A model generated the notes under the pieces. That model saw only the letters and a list, made by a program, of their open reading frames with translations. It made no database searches and had not been told where the DNA came from. DNA of 64,000 nucleotides from DASSBG01 sp035699085 (GTDB lineage Bacteria > Pseudomonadota > Gammaproteobacteria > Xanthomonadales > Rhodanobacteraceae). How positions within the stretch are numbered: position 1 is the first letter of the stretch; each line of letters begins with the position of its first letter. A program made the position numbers and the translations under genes. This document shows positions 40,929 to 49,299 of this stretch, piece after piece. The stretch lies in assembly GCA_035699085.1 (NCBI GenBank), contig DASSBG010000004.1:1-64000 (forward strand), given 5' to 3'.

Positions 40929-42146
40929 ATGAGCACCTCGGCTGTCCCCGGCTGGCTTCGCCCGGCGCCCGATTCGATGTGGCGGCAGTCGCAGCGCAGC
41001 AGCGTCAACCCTCGCCTCCACCTGCTCAATTACCTGTGGTCGCTGTGGGCGCTGGCGACGGTGTTCTTCACCGACGTGCCCGTCTCGTTCTGGTGGTCGC
41101 TGGGCATCAGCTACGCCGTGTTCACGCTGCTGTTCGTGCTGGTGCACGTGCGTCCGCGCGGGGAGATGCACGCCTACGCGGGCTTGATCGCGCTGGTGGC
41201 ACTGGTGTCGATGTTCTGGAATCCCAGCGGCTGGACGTTTGGCGTGTTTGCCTGCGTGTACACCGGCATGGCCTCCGCCGAGTCGCCGCGCGCGGGCGTG
41301 TTCCGCGTCGCGATGATCGAAGCGGGCATGCTTGCGCTTGGTTGGTGGCTGGACTGGCCGTGGTTCGCGCTGCTCATCGCGGCCAGCGTCTGCACCAGCG
41401 CGGGGCTTGGCGCGATGTACGGCCACATCAGCCAACTGCGCGGCTTGGAGATGCGGCGTTCGCACGAGGAAGTGCGCCGGCTGGCGGCGACCGCGGAACG
41501 CGAGCGTATCGGCCGGGACCTGCACGATTTGCTCGGTCACACGCTGTCGCTGATCACCTTGAAGCTGGAGTTGTCGCGCAAGTTGTTTGATCGGGACCAC
41601 GAGGCGGCGCGCCGCGAGCTGGAAGACGCCGAACGGGTGGCGCGCCACGCATTGGCCGAGGTGCGCAGCGCGGTCACCGGCATCCGCGCGACGGATCTCG
41701 CCGCCGAACTCGCCTCCGCGCGCCTGTTGCTGGAGTCCAGCGGCGTGGCCGTGGCCTGCGACTATCCGCGGCAGGGCGTGCCGGAGGCCGTCGAGCGGGT
41801 GGCGGCACTGGCGGTGCGCGAGGCGGCCACCAACATCGCGCGGCATGCCAACGCCAGCCGCGCCTCGATCGACGTGGCATGCCGGGGCGACGAGGTAATC
41901 GTGCGGATCACGGACAATGGCCGCGGCGGCATCCGATCGGACGGCAACGGCCTGACCGGCATGCGCGAACGGCTGCACGCGGTCGGCGGGGTGCTGGCCA
42001 TCGACTCGGTGCGCGGCAAGGGCACTGCCCTCACGATGAACATACCCGTGCCGACGGCGGCCGCCGCGCCTGCGCCCGACGCAACCGGTACCGCGTCTGG
42101 CATGGACGATACCGGATTGCCGCGACTCGCCGGACATTCTGCATGA
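40929..42146 (+). CDS. DesK-like sensor histidine kinase (HisKA_3)
   Basis: 405 residues. Four to five N-terminal membrane segments (residues 35-165) with almost no periplasmic domain, then the HisKA_3 dimerisation box ERERIGRDLHDLLGHTLSL with phospho-acceptor H199, and an ATPase domain with REAATNIARHANASRA (N box), ITDNGRGG and GNGLTGMRERL. This is the layout of DesK, which senses membrane thickness. It phosphorylates the next gene product. The tail after residue 375 is Ala/Pro-rich. Confidence 0.92.
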   Translation: MSTSAVPGWLRPAPDSMWRQSQRSSVNPRLHLLNYLWSLWALATVFFTDVPVSFWWSLGISYAVFTLLFVLVHVRPRGEMHAYAGLIALVALVSMFWNPSGWTFGVFACVYTGMASAESPRAGVFRVAMIEAGMLALGWWLDWPWFALLIAASVCTSAGLGAMYGHISQLRGLEMRRSHEEVRRLAATAERERIGRDLHDLLGHTLSLITLKLELSRKLFDRDHEAARRELEDAERVARHALAEVRSAVTGIRATDLAAELASARLLLESSGVAVACDYPRQGVPEAVERVAALAVREAATNIARHANASRASIDVACRGDEVIVRITDNGRGGIRSDGNGLTGMRERLHAVGGVLAIDSVRGKGTALTMNIPVPTAAAAPAPDATGTASGMDDTGLPRLAGHSA

Positions 42147-42745
42147 TACGCGTGCTGCTGGCCGAGGATCAGGCGATGGTGCTGGGGGCGCTGTCGGCAT
42201 TGCTGAACCTGGAGAGCGACATCGAGGTGCTCGGTGCGGCCGCCGACGGCGAAGCCGCCTGGCGCGAGCTGCAGCGCCTCAAGCCCGACGTGCTGGTGAC
42301 CGACATCGAGATGCCCGGCCTCACCGGTCTCGAGCTGGCCCAGCGCGTGCAGCGCCACGAGCTGGCCACCAGGGTCGTCATCGTCACCACCTTTGCACGA
42401 CCCGGCTTCCTGCGCCGTGCGCTGGACGCCGGTGTCTGCGGCTACCTGCTCAAGGACGCGCCCGCCGAGCATCTTGCCGAGGCGCTGCGCACCGTGCACC
42501 GCGGCGGCCGCGCCATCGATCCGCAGCTGGCGCTGGAAGCCTGGTCGGAGGCCGACCCGCTCAACGACCGCGAGCGGCAGGTGCTGCGCCTGGCGGGCGA
42601 AGGCCAATCCGCCGGCGACATCGCCGCGCGGCTCAAGCTCTCGCACGGCACCGTGCGCAACTACCTCTCCGAAGCCATCGGCAAACTCGGCGTCGCCAAC
42701 CGCATCGAAGCCTACCGACTTGCCCGGCAGAAAGGCTGGCTCTGA
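42143..42745 (+). CDS. DesR/NarL-family response regulator
   Basis: 200 residues, ATGA overlap with the kinase. Receiver domain with acidic pocket E8-D9, phospho-acceptor D54 (VTDIEMPG), and K104 (LLKDAP), then a LuxR-type helix-turn-helix near 137-200 (LNDRERQVLRLAGEGQSAGDIAARLKLSHGTVRNYLSEAIGKLG). In DesKR systems the regulator controls a desaturase; here the likely target is the adjacent ABC exporter and DUF2141 gene. Confidence 0.94.
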   Translation: MIRVLLAEDQAMVLGALSALLNLESDIEVLGAAADGEAAWRELQRLKPDVLVTDIEMPGLTGLELAQRVQRHELATRVVIVTTFARPGFLRRALDAGVCGYLLKDAPAEHLAEALRTVHRGGRAIDPQLALEAWSEADPLNDRERQVLRLAGEGQSAGDIAARLKLSHGTVRNYLSEAIGKLGVANRIEAYRLARQKGWL

Positions 42746-42929
42746 GGGGCAGGGAGCAGGGAGCAGGGCGAGGGGCCAGGAATTGGAGCCGCCGCAGTGC
42801 TCACCTGGCGCGGGCATCCGGAGGCACGCGCAGCGCTCAGCACTACGCCTTCACTCCGGAGCGGGGCGAAACGCCTGCGTTGCTGCACAGCGCGAAGGCC
42901 GCGCCAACCATGGTCGCAGCGTCAGGAAG

Positions 42930-42959
42930 ATTCCGGATCTGCCTGCGGCAGTCCGGAAT
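42930..42959. repeat. Dispersed hairpin element (ATTCCGGA type)
   Basis: Arms ATTCCGGA-CTGCC and GGCAG-TCCGGAAT with one bulged T on the left and a TGC loop, a 13-bp stem. Recognisable as an intergenic repeat of the CGTCATTCCGGA type common in proteobacterial genomes. Only one copy is seen in this window. Confidence 0.6.
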
Positions 42960-43040
42960 GACGGGTGTCGGAGAGTCGACCCGGAAAGGGACCTGCGTCG
43001 CGGCCGCGGATGCTCGGCCAGCCGCACGCCTGGATGCATC

Positions 43041-43089
43041 TTGCTTCCGGAAAGCATACGTCGTATGATGTAAGTCATCGTATTACATC
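43041..43089 (+). promoter_or_regulatory. Promoter and operator of the tetR-P450 operon
   Basis: A -35 TTGCTT (43041-43046) and -10 TATGAT (43064-43069) are spaced by exactly 17 bp. Two dyads overlap them: CATACG-T-CGTATG (43055-43067) covers the -10, and GATGTAA-N9-TTACATC (43067-43089) covers the start region. This is the layout expected for autorepression by the TetR protein encoded immediately downstream. Confidence 0.75.
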
Positions 43090-43095
43090 GGGACT

Positions 43096-43761
43096 GTGAT
43101 GGCGGATACCGCACCAGCGCGGAGCCGGTCCGGACGCAGGCAGCGCAAGCGCGAGCGGATGGCGTCGCACCTCGCGGCGACGGCGTTCGAGCTGTTCGAG
43201 GAGCAGGGTTACGACGCGGTGACGATGGAGCAGATCGCCGCCGAGGCGGACGTCGCCAAGGCAACCCTCTACAGCTACTTCCCGATGAAGGAGGCGCTGG
43301 TCGCGCACCGCCTGCGAGACGAGATCGCCGAGGGCATGGCGGCGCGCGCCGGCGCGCTTGCCGCGCGCCGCGGTTTCGGCTCGCGCATGCGCTACCTGCT
43401 GCGTGAGTCAGCGGCCTGGCATGCCTCGCGGCGCGCGTACCTGCCGCATTACCTTCGCTACCTCAACATCATCGCCACATTCGTGCCCGCGGAGGCGGAC
43501 GACAAGGCGCCGGCCGGTGGCGCCAGGATCACGCTCGAGGCCATGGCGGAGATGTTCCTGCAGGGACAGCAGGCCGGAGAGGTCACCGCCGCGGTGCCGG
43601 CCGAACGCCTCGCCTGGTCACTGCAATACCTGCTGTTCGGCTCTGTTGCCTGGTGGCTCGCCCATCCCGACACCGATCTCGAAGAGGGTTTCCTGCAGGC
43701 CTTCGATGTGCTCCTGAAAGGTGCCGCCGCTGGCCGCGCCGGGAACAGGACCAAGCGATGA
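43096..43761 (+). CDS. TetR-family repressor
   Basis: 221 residues (GTG 43096, or ATG 43099). N-terminal helix-turn-helix of the TetR type: AATAFELFEEQGYDAVTMEQIAAEADVAKATLYSYFPMKEALV (about residues 28-70), then an all-helical ligand domain. It has a Lys/Arg-rich first 25 residues. The promoter contains two dyads, so autoregulation is likely. The stop overlaps the P450 start, so it probably senses a P450 substrate or a related hydrophobic compound. Confidence 0.93.
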   Translation: MMADTAPARSRSGRRQRKRERMASHLAATAFELFEEQGYDAVTMEQIAAEADVAKATLYSYFPMKEALVAHRLRDEIAEGMAARAGALAARRGFGSRMRYLLRESAAWHASRRAYLPHYLRYLNIIATFVPAEADDKAPAGGARITLEAMAEMFLQGQQAGEVTAAVPAERLAWSLQYLLFGSVAWWLAHPDTDLEEGFLQAFDVLLKGAAAGRAGNRTKR

Positions 43762-45158
43762 CGGCCAAGACACCGCGCATTCGCCGCTGGCCGCTGGGTC
43801 TGCCGCTGGTCAATGCCGCGCGCCGCGACCCGCTCGGTCTGGCCGCGCAACTGCGTGCGTACCACGGCGATATCGCACCGCTGAAAATCCTGTCCACGCA
43901 TCTCTTCTACCTGTTCCGTCCGGAAGCGGCGCGCCAGGTGCTGGTCGCCTGCAAGGACGACTTTGTCAAGGACGAACGCGTGCTGCGCGTTTTCCGCTCG
44001 GTGCACGGCAAAAACGTGCTGACCACGGAAGGCGACGCGTGGGAACGCCAGCGCCGCATCCTGGCGCCAGCCTTCACGCAGAAGCGGATCGCCGCCTGCG
44101 CCGGCTTGATGGCGGCCGCGACCGACGATGGCATCCGGGCGGAGCTTCCGTCAGCGCCGGGCGAGAGCGCCGTTGTCGATGTCGACGCGCTGACCACCCG
44201 CATCACGATGGACGTGATCCTGCGGGCGCTGTTTTCGTGGCGCACGGGCCGCGACGAGGCCGCCGGGGTGTCGCGTGCGATCCGCGGCTTGACCCGCCAA
44301 CTGATGCGCGAGTTTTTCTGGCCGCTGCCGCCGGTGTCCTGGCTGCCGTTCCCCGGCCGTGCGGACAAGCAGCGCAACCTGGCGACCGTACGTGGCTTGA
44401 TCCGCGCCCGCATCGACGAGCGCCGGCGTGCGCCGGCCGGCGGCGCGGTGCCGGCGGCGGATATCCTCGCGCTGCTGCTCGCGGGCGGTGGCGATGACTC
44501 GTCGGCGACCAGTGACAGTTTGAGCGACGACGAGCTCCTCGACAATTGCGTCGGCCTGTTCGGCGCCGGCCACGACACCTCGGCCACGGCGCTGACCTGG
44601 TGGATTGGCTTGATGGCCGCGCATCCGCAGGTGGCTGCACGGGCGCGCGCGGAGGTGCGCAACCTTGCCCCGCCGGATGGCGGCTCGGCTCAAGGCGAGG
44701 GCGACCTGCCGTTGCTCAACGCCACGCTGAAGGAAGCCATGCGGCTGTACCCGCCGTCGACGGCAACATTCTCGCGGCGCGCACTGCGCGACGTCCGGAT
44801 TGGCGAGCAGCTCATCCGCAAGAACGCGCTGGTGGTGATCCCCATCTGGAGCCTGCACCACGATCCGCGTTGGTTCCCCGAACCCGCAGTTTTCCGCCCC
44901 GAGCGCTTCCTGCCCGGCGCCCCGGCGCTGCCGCGCTCGGCGTTCATGCCGTTCGGCATTGGCCCGCACTTCTGCCTGGGGCAGCAGTTCGCCATGGTCG
45001 AGATGGCGGTGATCGCGGCGCGCCTGCTACGCCACTACGACTTCGCACTGGAGCCGGGTGCGGCGCTGCCCGAGCCAGTGGTCGACCTCGTCCTGAAGCC
45101 CAGCCAGCGCCTGCGCGTGCGTTTCACGCGTCTTGGCGAGCAACCGCCTGCGACATGA
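43758..45158 (+). CDS. Cytochrome P450
   Basis: 466 residues, ATGA overlap with tetR. I-helix GAGHDTSA near 269-276 with the oxygen-activating acid/Thr pair (D273-T274), ExxR at E326-R329, PERF, and heme loop FMPFGIGPHFCLG with axial C406. Soluble enzyme; no membrane anchor. The sequence resembles the CYP102/CYP4-like bacterial fatty-acid or terpenoid hydroxylases by gross features only. No ferredoxin or reductase lies adjacent, so electron donors must be elsewhere. Confidence 0.93.
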   Translation: MTAKTPRIRRWPLGLPLVNAARRDPLGLAAQLRAYHGDIAPLKILSTHLFYLFRPEAARQVLVACKDDFVKDERVLRVFRSVHGKNVLTTEGDAWERQRRILAPAFTQKRIAACAGLMAAATDDGIRAELPSAPGESAVVDVDALTTRITMDVILRALFSWRTGRDEAAGVSRAIRGLTRQLMREFFWPLPPVSWLPFPGRADKQRNLATVRGLIRARIDERRRAPAGGAVPAADILALLLAGGGDDSSATSDSLSDDELLDNCVGLFGAGHDTSATALTWWIGLMAAHPQVAARARAEVRNLAPPDGGSAQGEGDLPLLNATLKEAMRLYPPSTATFSRRALRDVRIGEQLIRKNALVVIPIWSLHHDPRWFPEPAVFRPERFLPGAPALPRSAFMPFGIGPHFCLGQQFAMVEMAVIAARLLRHYDFALEPGAALPEPVVDLVLKPSQRLRVRFTRLGEQPPAT

Positions 45159-45305
45159 CGTCCCGGGGCGGCTGATGCCTCCGTCCGCAGTTGCGACGCC
45201 GCGCCTTCCGAAGGCCGGGCCGAGGCCGAGTTCGCCAGCGGTCCCTCGCGACCGCGTACGTGCATTCGGTACAGTGACCGTGGGCGGACCGAGAGAGGAC
45301 TTGAC

Positions 45306-45815
45306 GTGAGGATGTATGTCGCGCTGTTGCGTGCCGTGAATGTCGGCGGCACCGGGAAGCTGCCGATGGCCGAGCTGCGCCGCCTTTGCGAGGAAGCGGG
45401 CTTCGCCGACGTACGCACGTACATCGCCAGCGGCAACGTCTTGTTTCGTGCGGCGGCAGGGGAACGCGCGGTGGCCGAGGCGCTGGCTGACCGGCTTGAG
45501 GCGCATGTCGGCAAGCCCGTGGGGGTGTTGGTGCGGAGCGCTGCGGAGATGGCCGCGGTGCTTGCTGCCAACCCGTTTCCGCAGGCGGCGCCGAACCGGG
45601 TGGCGGCGATCTTTCTCGAGCGCGCGCCAGAGGCGGATGCGCTGCAGCATGCTGTCGGTCGTGTCGATGAAGAAATGGCACTGGGCAAGCGCGAAATCTA
45701 CGTGCACTATCCGGGCGGGATGGCGAAAACGCGGCTGCGGATTCCGGCGGCAGCAGCTGGCACGGCGCGTAACCTGAACACCGTGGCACGGCTGGCGGCG
45801 ATGGCGGCCGGGTAG
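45306..45815 (+). CDS. DUF1697 protein
   Basis: 169 residues, GTG start with AGGA six bases upstream (ATG 45312 possible). Family hallmarks YVALLRAVNVGGTGKLPMAELRRLCEEAGF, VRTYIASGNVLF, and TARNLNTVARLAAM. Small cytosolic protein of unknown function, often stand-alone. The gene follows the P450 by 147 bp of unremarkable sequence. Confidence 0.93.
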   Translation: MRMYVALLRAVNVGGTGKLPMAELRRLCEEAGFADVRTYIASGNVLFRAAAGERAVAEALADRLEAHVGKPVGVLVRSAAEMAAVLAANPFPQAAPNRVAAIFLERAPEADALQHAVGRVDEEMALGKREIYVHYPGGMAKTRLRIPAAAAGTARNLNTVARLAAMAAG

Positions 45816-45880
45816 CTGGGCGCGCAGGGAGCCGGAAACGCGGTAATGCAGGCGATCACGCGCAGTCGCGGCCCCCAGGG

Positions 45881-45906
45881 CGGTCGCGAGCACGCTCGCT
45901 CCTGAA
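45881..45906. repeat. REP-like GCGAGC hairpin, copy 1
   Basis: GCGAGC-AC-GCTCGC (45886-45899) followed by TCCTGAA. The right half, ACGCTCGCTCCTG, recurs at 51731-51743. Common intergenic motif of gammaproteobacteria. Confidence 0.6.
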
Positions 45907-45950
45907 CAAGGCGGTCGAGCCGGCGTGGTCCTGCGACAAGCGGGTGCGGG

Positions 45951-46694
45951 TCAGGGTGTTGCGGGTGCGAGGCGGAAGGCGGCCAGCTTGCGGTAGTGCG
46001 GCTGGCAGGCCGCGGCGAGGCGGCGCTGGAAGTCAGTGAGCGTCGGCGGCTGCGTCGCTCGCGGCGCAAAGCCGGTGGAGCGGTGCACCGCCGCGTACCA
46101 GTGCGGTGCCCAGACGCCGTCGGAAGCGCGCGGGCCGGGTGGCCAGTGCAGCATCCGCTCGCTGAAACCGACGCCCAGTGCGGCGCACAGGGCAGACAGC
46201 GCAGCGCGTGGTTGTGCCAGCACGTCGGCGGCATCGATCACCGGTGGCGCGCGGCCCAGCCGGTCGCAGAGGTGGTCGAACAGGCGCGCCTGCTGTTCAA
46301 AGCCGAGTTCCCAGGCCGCAGCGTCTGGCCGCTGGATGGTGAAGGAGGCGGCGACGCGTGCCGGGTCGCGGATCAGGAAGCAGTTGGTCACCCGATCCAG
46401 CCAGTCCAGCGGCATGTCCGGCAGCATGTGCTGGGTCATGTGCTTTTGGTACCAGATCGGCTTGTCGGCGGGAGGTGCAGCCGTCAGCATCGCTGCGACC
46501 TCGGCCGCATCGGTGCTATGCGCGCGCAGGACATCGGTGCGGCCCGGATGCTGGAGGCCGGTCGCCTGCAAAAAATGCGCGTAGAACGGCTCGTCGATGA
46601 CTTCAGTGTCGTCGCGGTTTTCCCAGGCGCGCATCATCGCGGTCGAGATGTTGCGTGGCCCGGACCACATGGCGATTCGCAGCGGCGCTGTCAC
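45951..46694 (-). CDS. Sulfotransferase-like protein paired with class IV aminotransferase
   Basis: 247 residues. N-terminal WSGPRNISTAMMRAWENR is the 5'-phosphosulfate-binding loop of the sulfotransferase superfamily; TNCFLIRDPARVAASF corresponds to the 3'-phosphate-binding strand. The catalytic His of classic sulfotransferases is not obvious. ATG overlaps the aminotransferase stop, so the two are coupled. The same pair occurs in other proteobacteria. Reaction not known. Confidence 0.8.
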   Translation of the reverse strand: MTAPLRIAMWSGPRNISTAMMRAWENRDDTEVIDEPFYAHFLQATGLQHPGRTDVLRAHSTDAAEVAAMLTAAPPADKPIWYQKHMTQHMLPDMPLDWLDRVTNCFLIRDPARVAASFTIQRPDAAAWELGFEQQARLFDHLCDRLGRAPPVIDAADVLAQPRAALSALCAALGVGFSERMLHWPPGPRASDGVWAPHWYAAVHRSTGFAPRATQPPTLTDFQRRLAAACQPHYRKLAAFRLAPATP

Positions 46695-47617
46695 AGGCGC
46701 GGGCCTTTCGTGCTCGCCTCCTGCACCAGCCGCGCATAAAGGCCTTGCAGCCGTTCGGCCATCGGGCCGCGGCCGCCGTTGCCCATCGCGCGGCCGTCGA
46801 CTTCGCGAACCGGCGTCAGCCCGGCGAACGTGCCCGTGACAAAGGCCTCATCGGCACCGTACACGTCGGTGAGGCTGAAGTCCTTCTCCAGCGCGGCGAT
46901 GCCGTTGTCTCGGCACAGCCGCAGCACGTTGGCGCGCGTGATGCCGCCGAGGCAGTACTTGCCTGTCGAGGTCCATACCTCGCCCTTGCGCACGACGAAG
47001 AAGTGGGTCGAATTGCAGGTGGCGACGAAGCCATGCGGGTCCAGCATCAGCGCCTCGTCACAGCCGGCCTTCTGAGCCTGGATGCAGGCGAGGATGCAGT
47101 TGAGCTTGGAGTGGCTGTTGAGCTTCGGGTCCTGCACGTCCGGTGCGCCGCGGCGCACGTGCACGGTGAACAGGCGGATGCCGCGCTCGACCGTTTCCGG
47201 CAGCGGCTGCTTGTATTCGGGCACGATCACGATGGTCGGCGGCCCGATCACGAAACGCGGGTCCTGGTGCGGCGTGGCCTTGATGCCGCGCGTCACCATC
47301 AAGCGGATGTGGACGTGCTCGCGCATGCCGTTGGCGCGCAGCGTCTCCACTATTCGGGTGGTGAGGGCTTCGCGATCCAGACCGATGTCGAGGTCGATCG
47401 CCTTGGCGCCTTCATACAGCCGGTCGAGGTGCATGTCGAGGAAGGGCAAGCCGCCGTCGTGGACGCGCAGGCCCTCCCAGACGCCATCGCCGAGCACGTA
47501 GCCGGCGTCGAACACCGACACCTTCGCCTCGTCGCGCGGCACCAGCTCGCCATTGAGGTTGACCTTGATGGTGGCGTTGCGCGGATCGGGCGGGTAATCG
47601 TGCGTGCCTTTGCTCAT
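46691..47617 (-). CDS. Class IV aminotransferase (branched-chain/D-amino-acid type)
   Basis: 308 residues. Fold-type IV: FDAGYVLGDGVWEGLRV, IRLMVTRG, catalytic Lys in LNSHSKLNCILA, GFVATCNSTHFFVV, TRANVLRLCRDNGI, and VTGTFAGLTPV in the PLP phosphate site. Resembles IlvE more than aminodeoxychorismate lyase, but residues for specificity cannot be settled by eye. First gene of the pair with the sulfotransferase-like protein. Confidence 0.9.
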   Translation of the reverse strand: MSKGTHDYPPDPRNATIKVNLNGELVPRDEAKVSVFDAGYVLGDGVWEGLRVHDGGLPFLDMHLDRLYEGAKAIDLDIGLDREALTTRIVETLRANGMREHVHIRLMVTRGIKATPHQDPRFVIGPPTIVIVPEYKQPLPETVERGIRLFTVHVRRGAPDVQDPKLNSHSKLNCILACIQAQKAGCDEALMLDPHGFVATCNSTHFFVVRKGEVWTSTGKYCLGGITRANVLRLCRDNGIAALEKDFSLTDVYGADEAFVTGTFAGLTPVREVDGRAMGNGGRGPMAERLQGLYARLVQEASTKGPRL

Positions 47618-47905
47618 GGATGCGCGGCCGGAAGCGAAGCAGGAGGGCGCCGCCGCCCTGAGGCGGTAGCGCCGGCGACGCGGACTGCCCGCGCCTTGCG
47701 CCCATCATCCCACGGCGTGGCGGCTCGGATCGCAGCCATGCGCGAAATCGGGAACAATCGTGGTTGGAGACACTGCGCGCGGCGAGCGCAGCGCCTCGAT
47801 CAGGCCGGGCAGTGGAGCGAACGCGCGGCGAAAAATGCGAGTGCGACTGCAAGTGGTTGCTTCGCTGGCCGCACCATGGATCGACAGCGTGTCCCGAGAA
47901 GCGTT

Positions 47906-49087
47906 TCAGGCCTCGCCATCGGCCGATGGCGCGGATGGGGGCTCCGCTGCAATGGCAAACCGGATGGTGCACTCGATCCCGTCGGCATGAAAGTCGAGGC
48001 TGGTTTCAGCGCCGCCGAGCATATGTGGCACCACCTCCTCGATCACCCGCGAACCAAAGCCGCGACGCGAAGGTTCGCCGCCGATCTCCACGCCTCGTTC
48101 GCGCCAGGAGAGCAGCATTTCGTCCGGCGGTTCGATGGACCAGGACACGTTGATCTCGCCGGTGTCGGTAGCGAGCGCGCCGTATTTGATCGCATTGGTT
48201 GCAAGTTCGTGCAATCCCACTGCCAGTGCCTGGATAGCGTCCCGTGACAGTGGCCAATCGGGGCCTTGCAGGACCAGGCGGTCGCCGGGCTGCACGCCGT
48301 GCGCCTCGAGTTCCTGCAGCACGATCTCGCGGACGCCGACCAGCGCCGGTTGATCCCGGGTAAGCAGGTTCTGGGTCCGTGCCAGCGCATCAAGCCGGGT
48401 ATCGAAAGCGGAAGCGAAGCCGTCGAGATCGCTGCTGTACCGGCGGGTGAGCTTGGCAAGCGCGCGAACCGTCGTGATCATGTTCCTGATGCGGTGCTGC
48501 AGCTCACCCAGCAGCATCTGTCGGGTCTGCGCCGCGTCCTCCAGCTCCGATTGCCTGCTGCAGCGCTCGATGGCGAAGGCCAGGAGGTTGGCGTGGCTCT
48601 GCAGGAAATCGGCGTCGTCCCGGGTGAATTGACGCTGCGCCGGGGAATCCACCTCGAGGACGCCCCAGGCGTCGCCTTCGCCGCGAATGACGACATTGAT
48701 CATGCTTTTGACGCCGTGCTCCTGGAGCAAGGCCGGAATTTCGAACCGGTCCTCCGTTGCGACGTCGTTGGAGATGACCGGTTCGCACGTTTGCAGCGCG
48801 TACCCTCCCGGTGAGCGGGCGTGGGCGCCGAAGGTCGCATGGCCGACCACTCCCGGTTTCCAGTTGACGCCGGCGCGCACCAGCAGGCTGTCGCCGTCCG
48901 GCAGCAGTTCGAGCACCTTGACCAGCTTGACATCGAGTGCCCGCGAAATAAGCACCATCGCCTCATGCAGCAGCCCGTCGAGATCGTCCGTCCGGAGCGC
49001 GTGGCCTCCGAAGGTGGCCAGCACCTCGCGCTGCATGCGAAGGGTCTGTACCTCCTGTTCGCTGGCATGTTCGCTGCCGCTGCTCAT
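47906..49087 (-). CDS. GAF-domain HWE-family histidine kinase
   Basis: 393 residues, start with AGGAG seven bases upstream. A GAF domain (about 25-175, LRAGVNWKPGVVG, GVLEVDSP) is followed by the HisKA_2/HWE box LLGELQHRIRNMITTVRALA with phospho-acceptor H198, N-box HELATNAIKYGAL (H293) and WRE (328-330), the two residues that name the HWE family. Soluble; no membrane segment. No response regulator lies beside it, so the partner is unknown. HWE kinases often sense light or general stress; a cofactor Cys for bilin is not evident. Confidence 0.9.
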   Translation of the reverse strand: MSSGSEHASEQEVQTLRMQREVLATFGGHALRTDDLDGLLHEAMVLISRALDVKLVKVLELLPDGDSLLVRAGVNWKPGVVGHATFGAHARSPGGYALQTCEPVISNDVATEDRFEIPALLQEHGVKSMINVVIRGEGDAWGVLEVDSPAQRQFTRDDADFLQSHANLLAFAIERCSRQSELEDAAQTRQMLLGELQHRIRNMITTVRALAKLTRRYSSDLDGFASAFDTRLDALARTQNLLTRDQPALVGVREIVLQELEAHGVQPGDRLVLQGPDWPLSRDAIQALAVGLHELATNAIKYGALATDTGEINVSWSIEPPDEMLLSWRERGVEIGGEPSRRGFGSRVIEEVVPHMLGGAETSLDFHADGIECTIRFAIAAEPPSAPSADGEA

Positions 49088-49299
49088 CGCTGGCTCCTTG
49101 CGCGATCCGAGAACGTCGGGTGCGGGCCGACCGAGCCTACTGCAACTGAATGTCCCGAACCAGAACGCGCCAGTCGGCTTGATGAGCCGAAGCTGAATTT
49201 TCGCAGCGCCCGCCGTGGCTACGGCATATTACCGCCACCGCTATCCCAAGCCCGGTATCGCCCCGGTAGCCGACAGGGAGCCAACGCGCGTGAGCGCGC

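Larger units (their letters stand above)
42746..43095. other. 350-bp gap before tetR with repeats
   Basis: No gene is seen. It holds heptamers GGGCAGG, GAGCAGG, GAGCAGG, GCGAGGG at 42747-42774 directly after the response regulator stop, a REP-like hairpin at 42930-42959, and the tetR promoter at 43041-43069. Confidence 0.7.
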
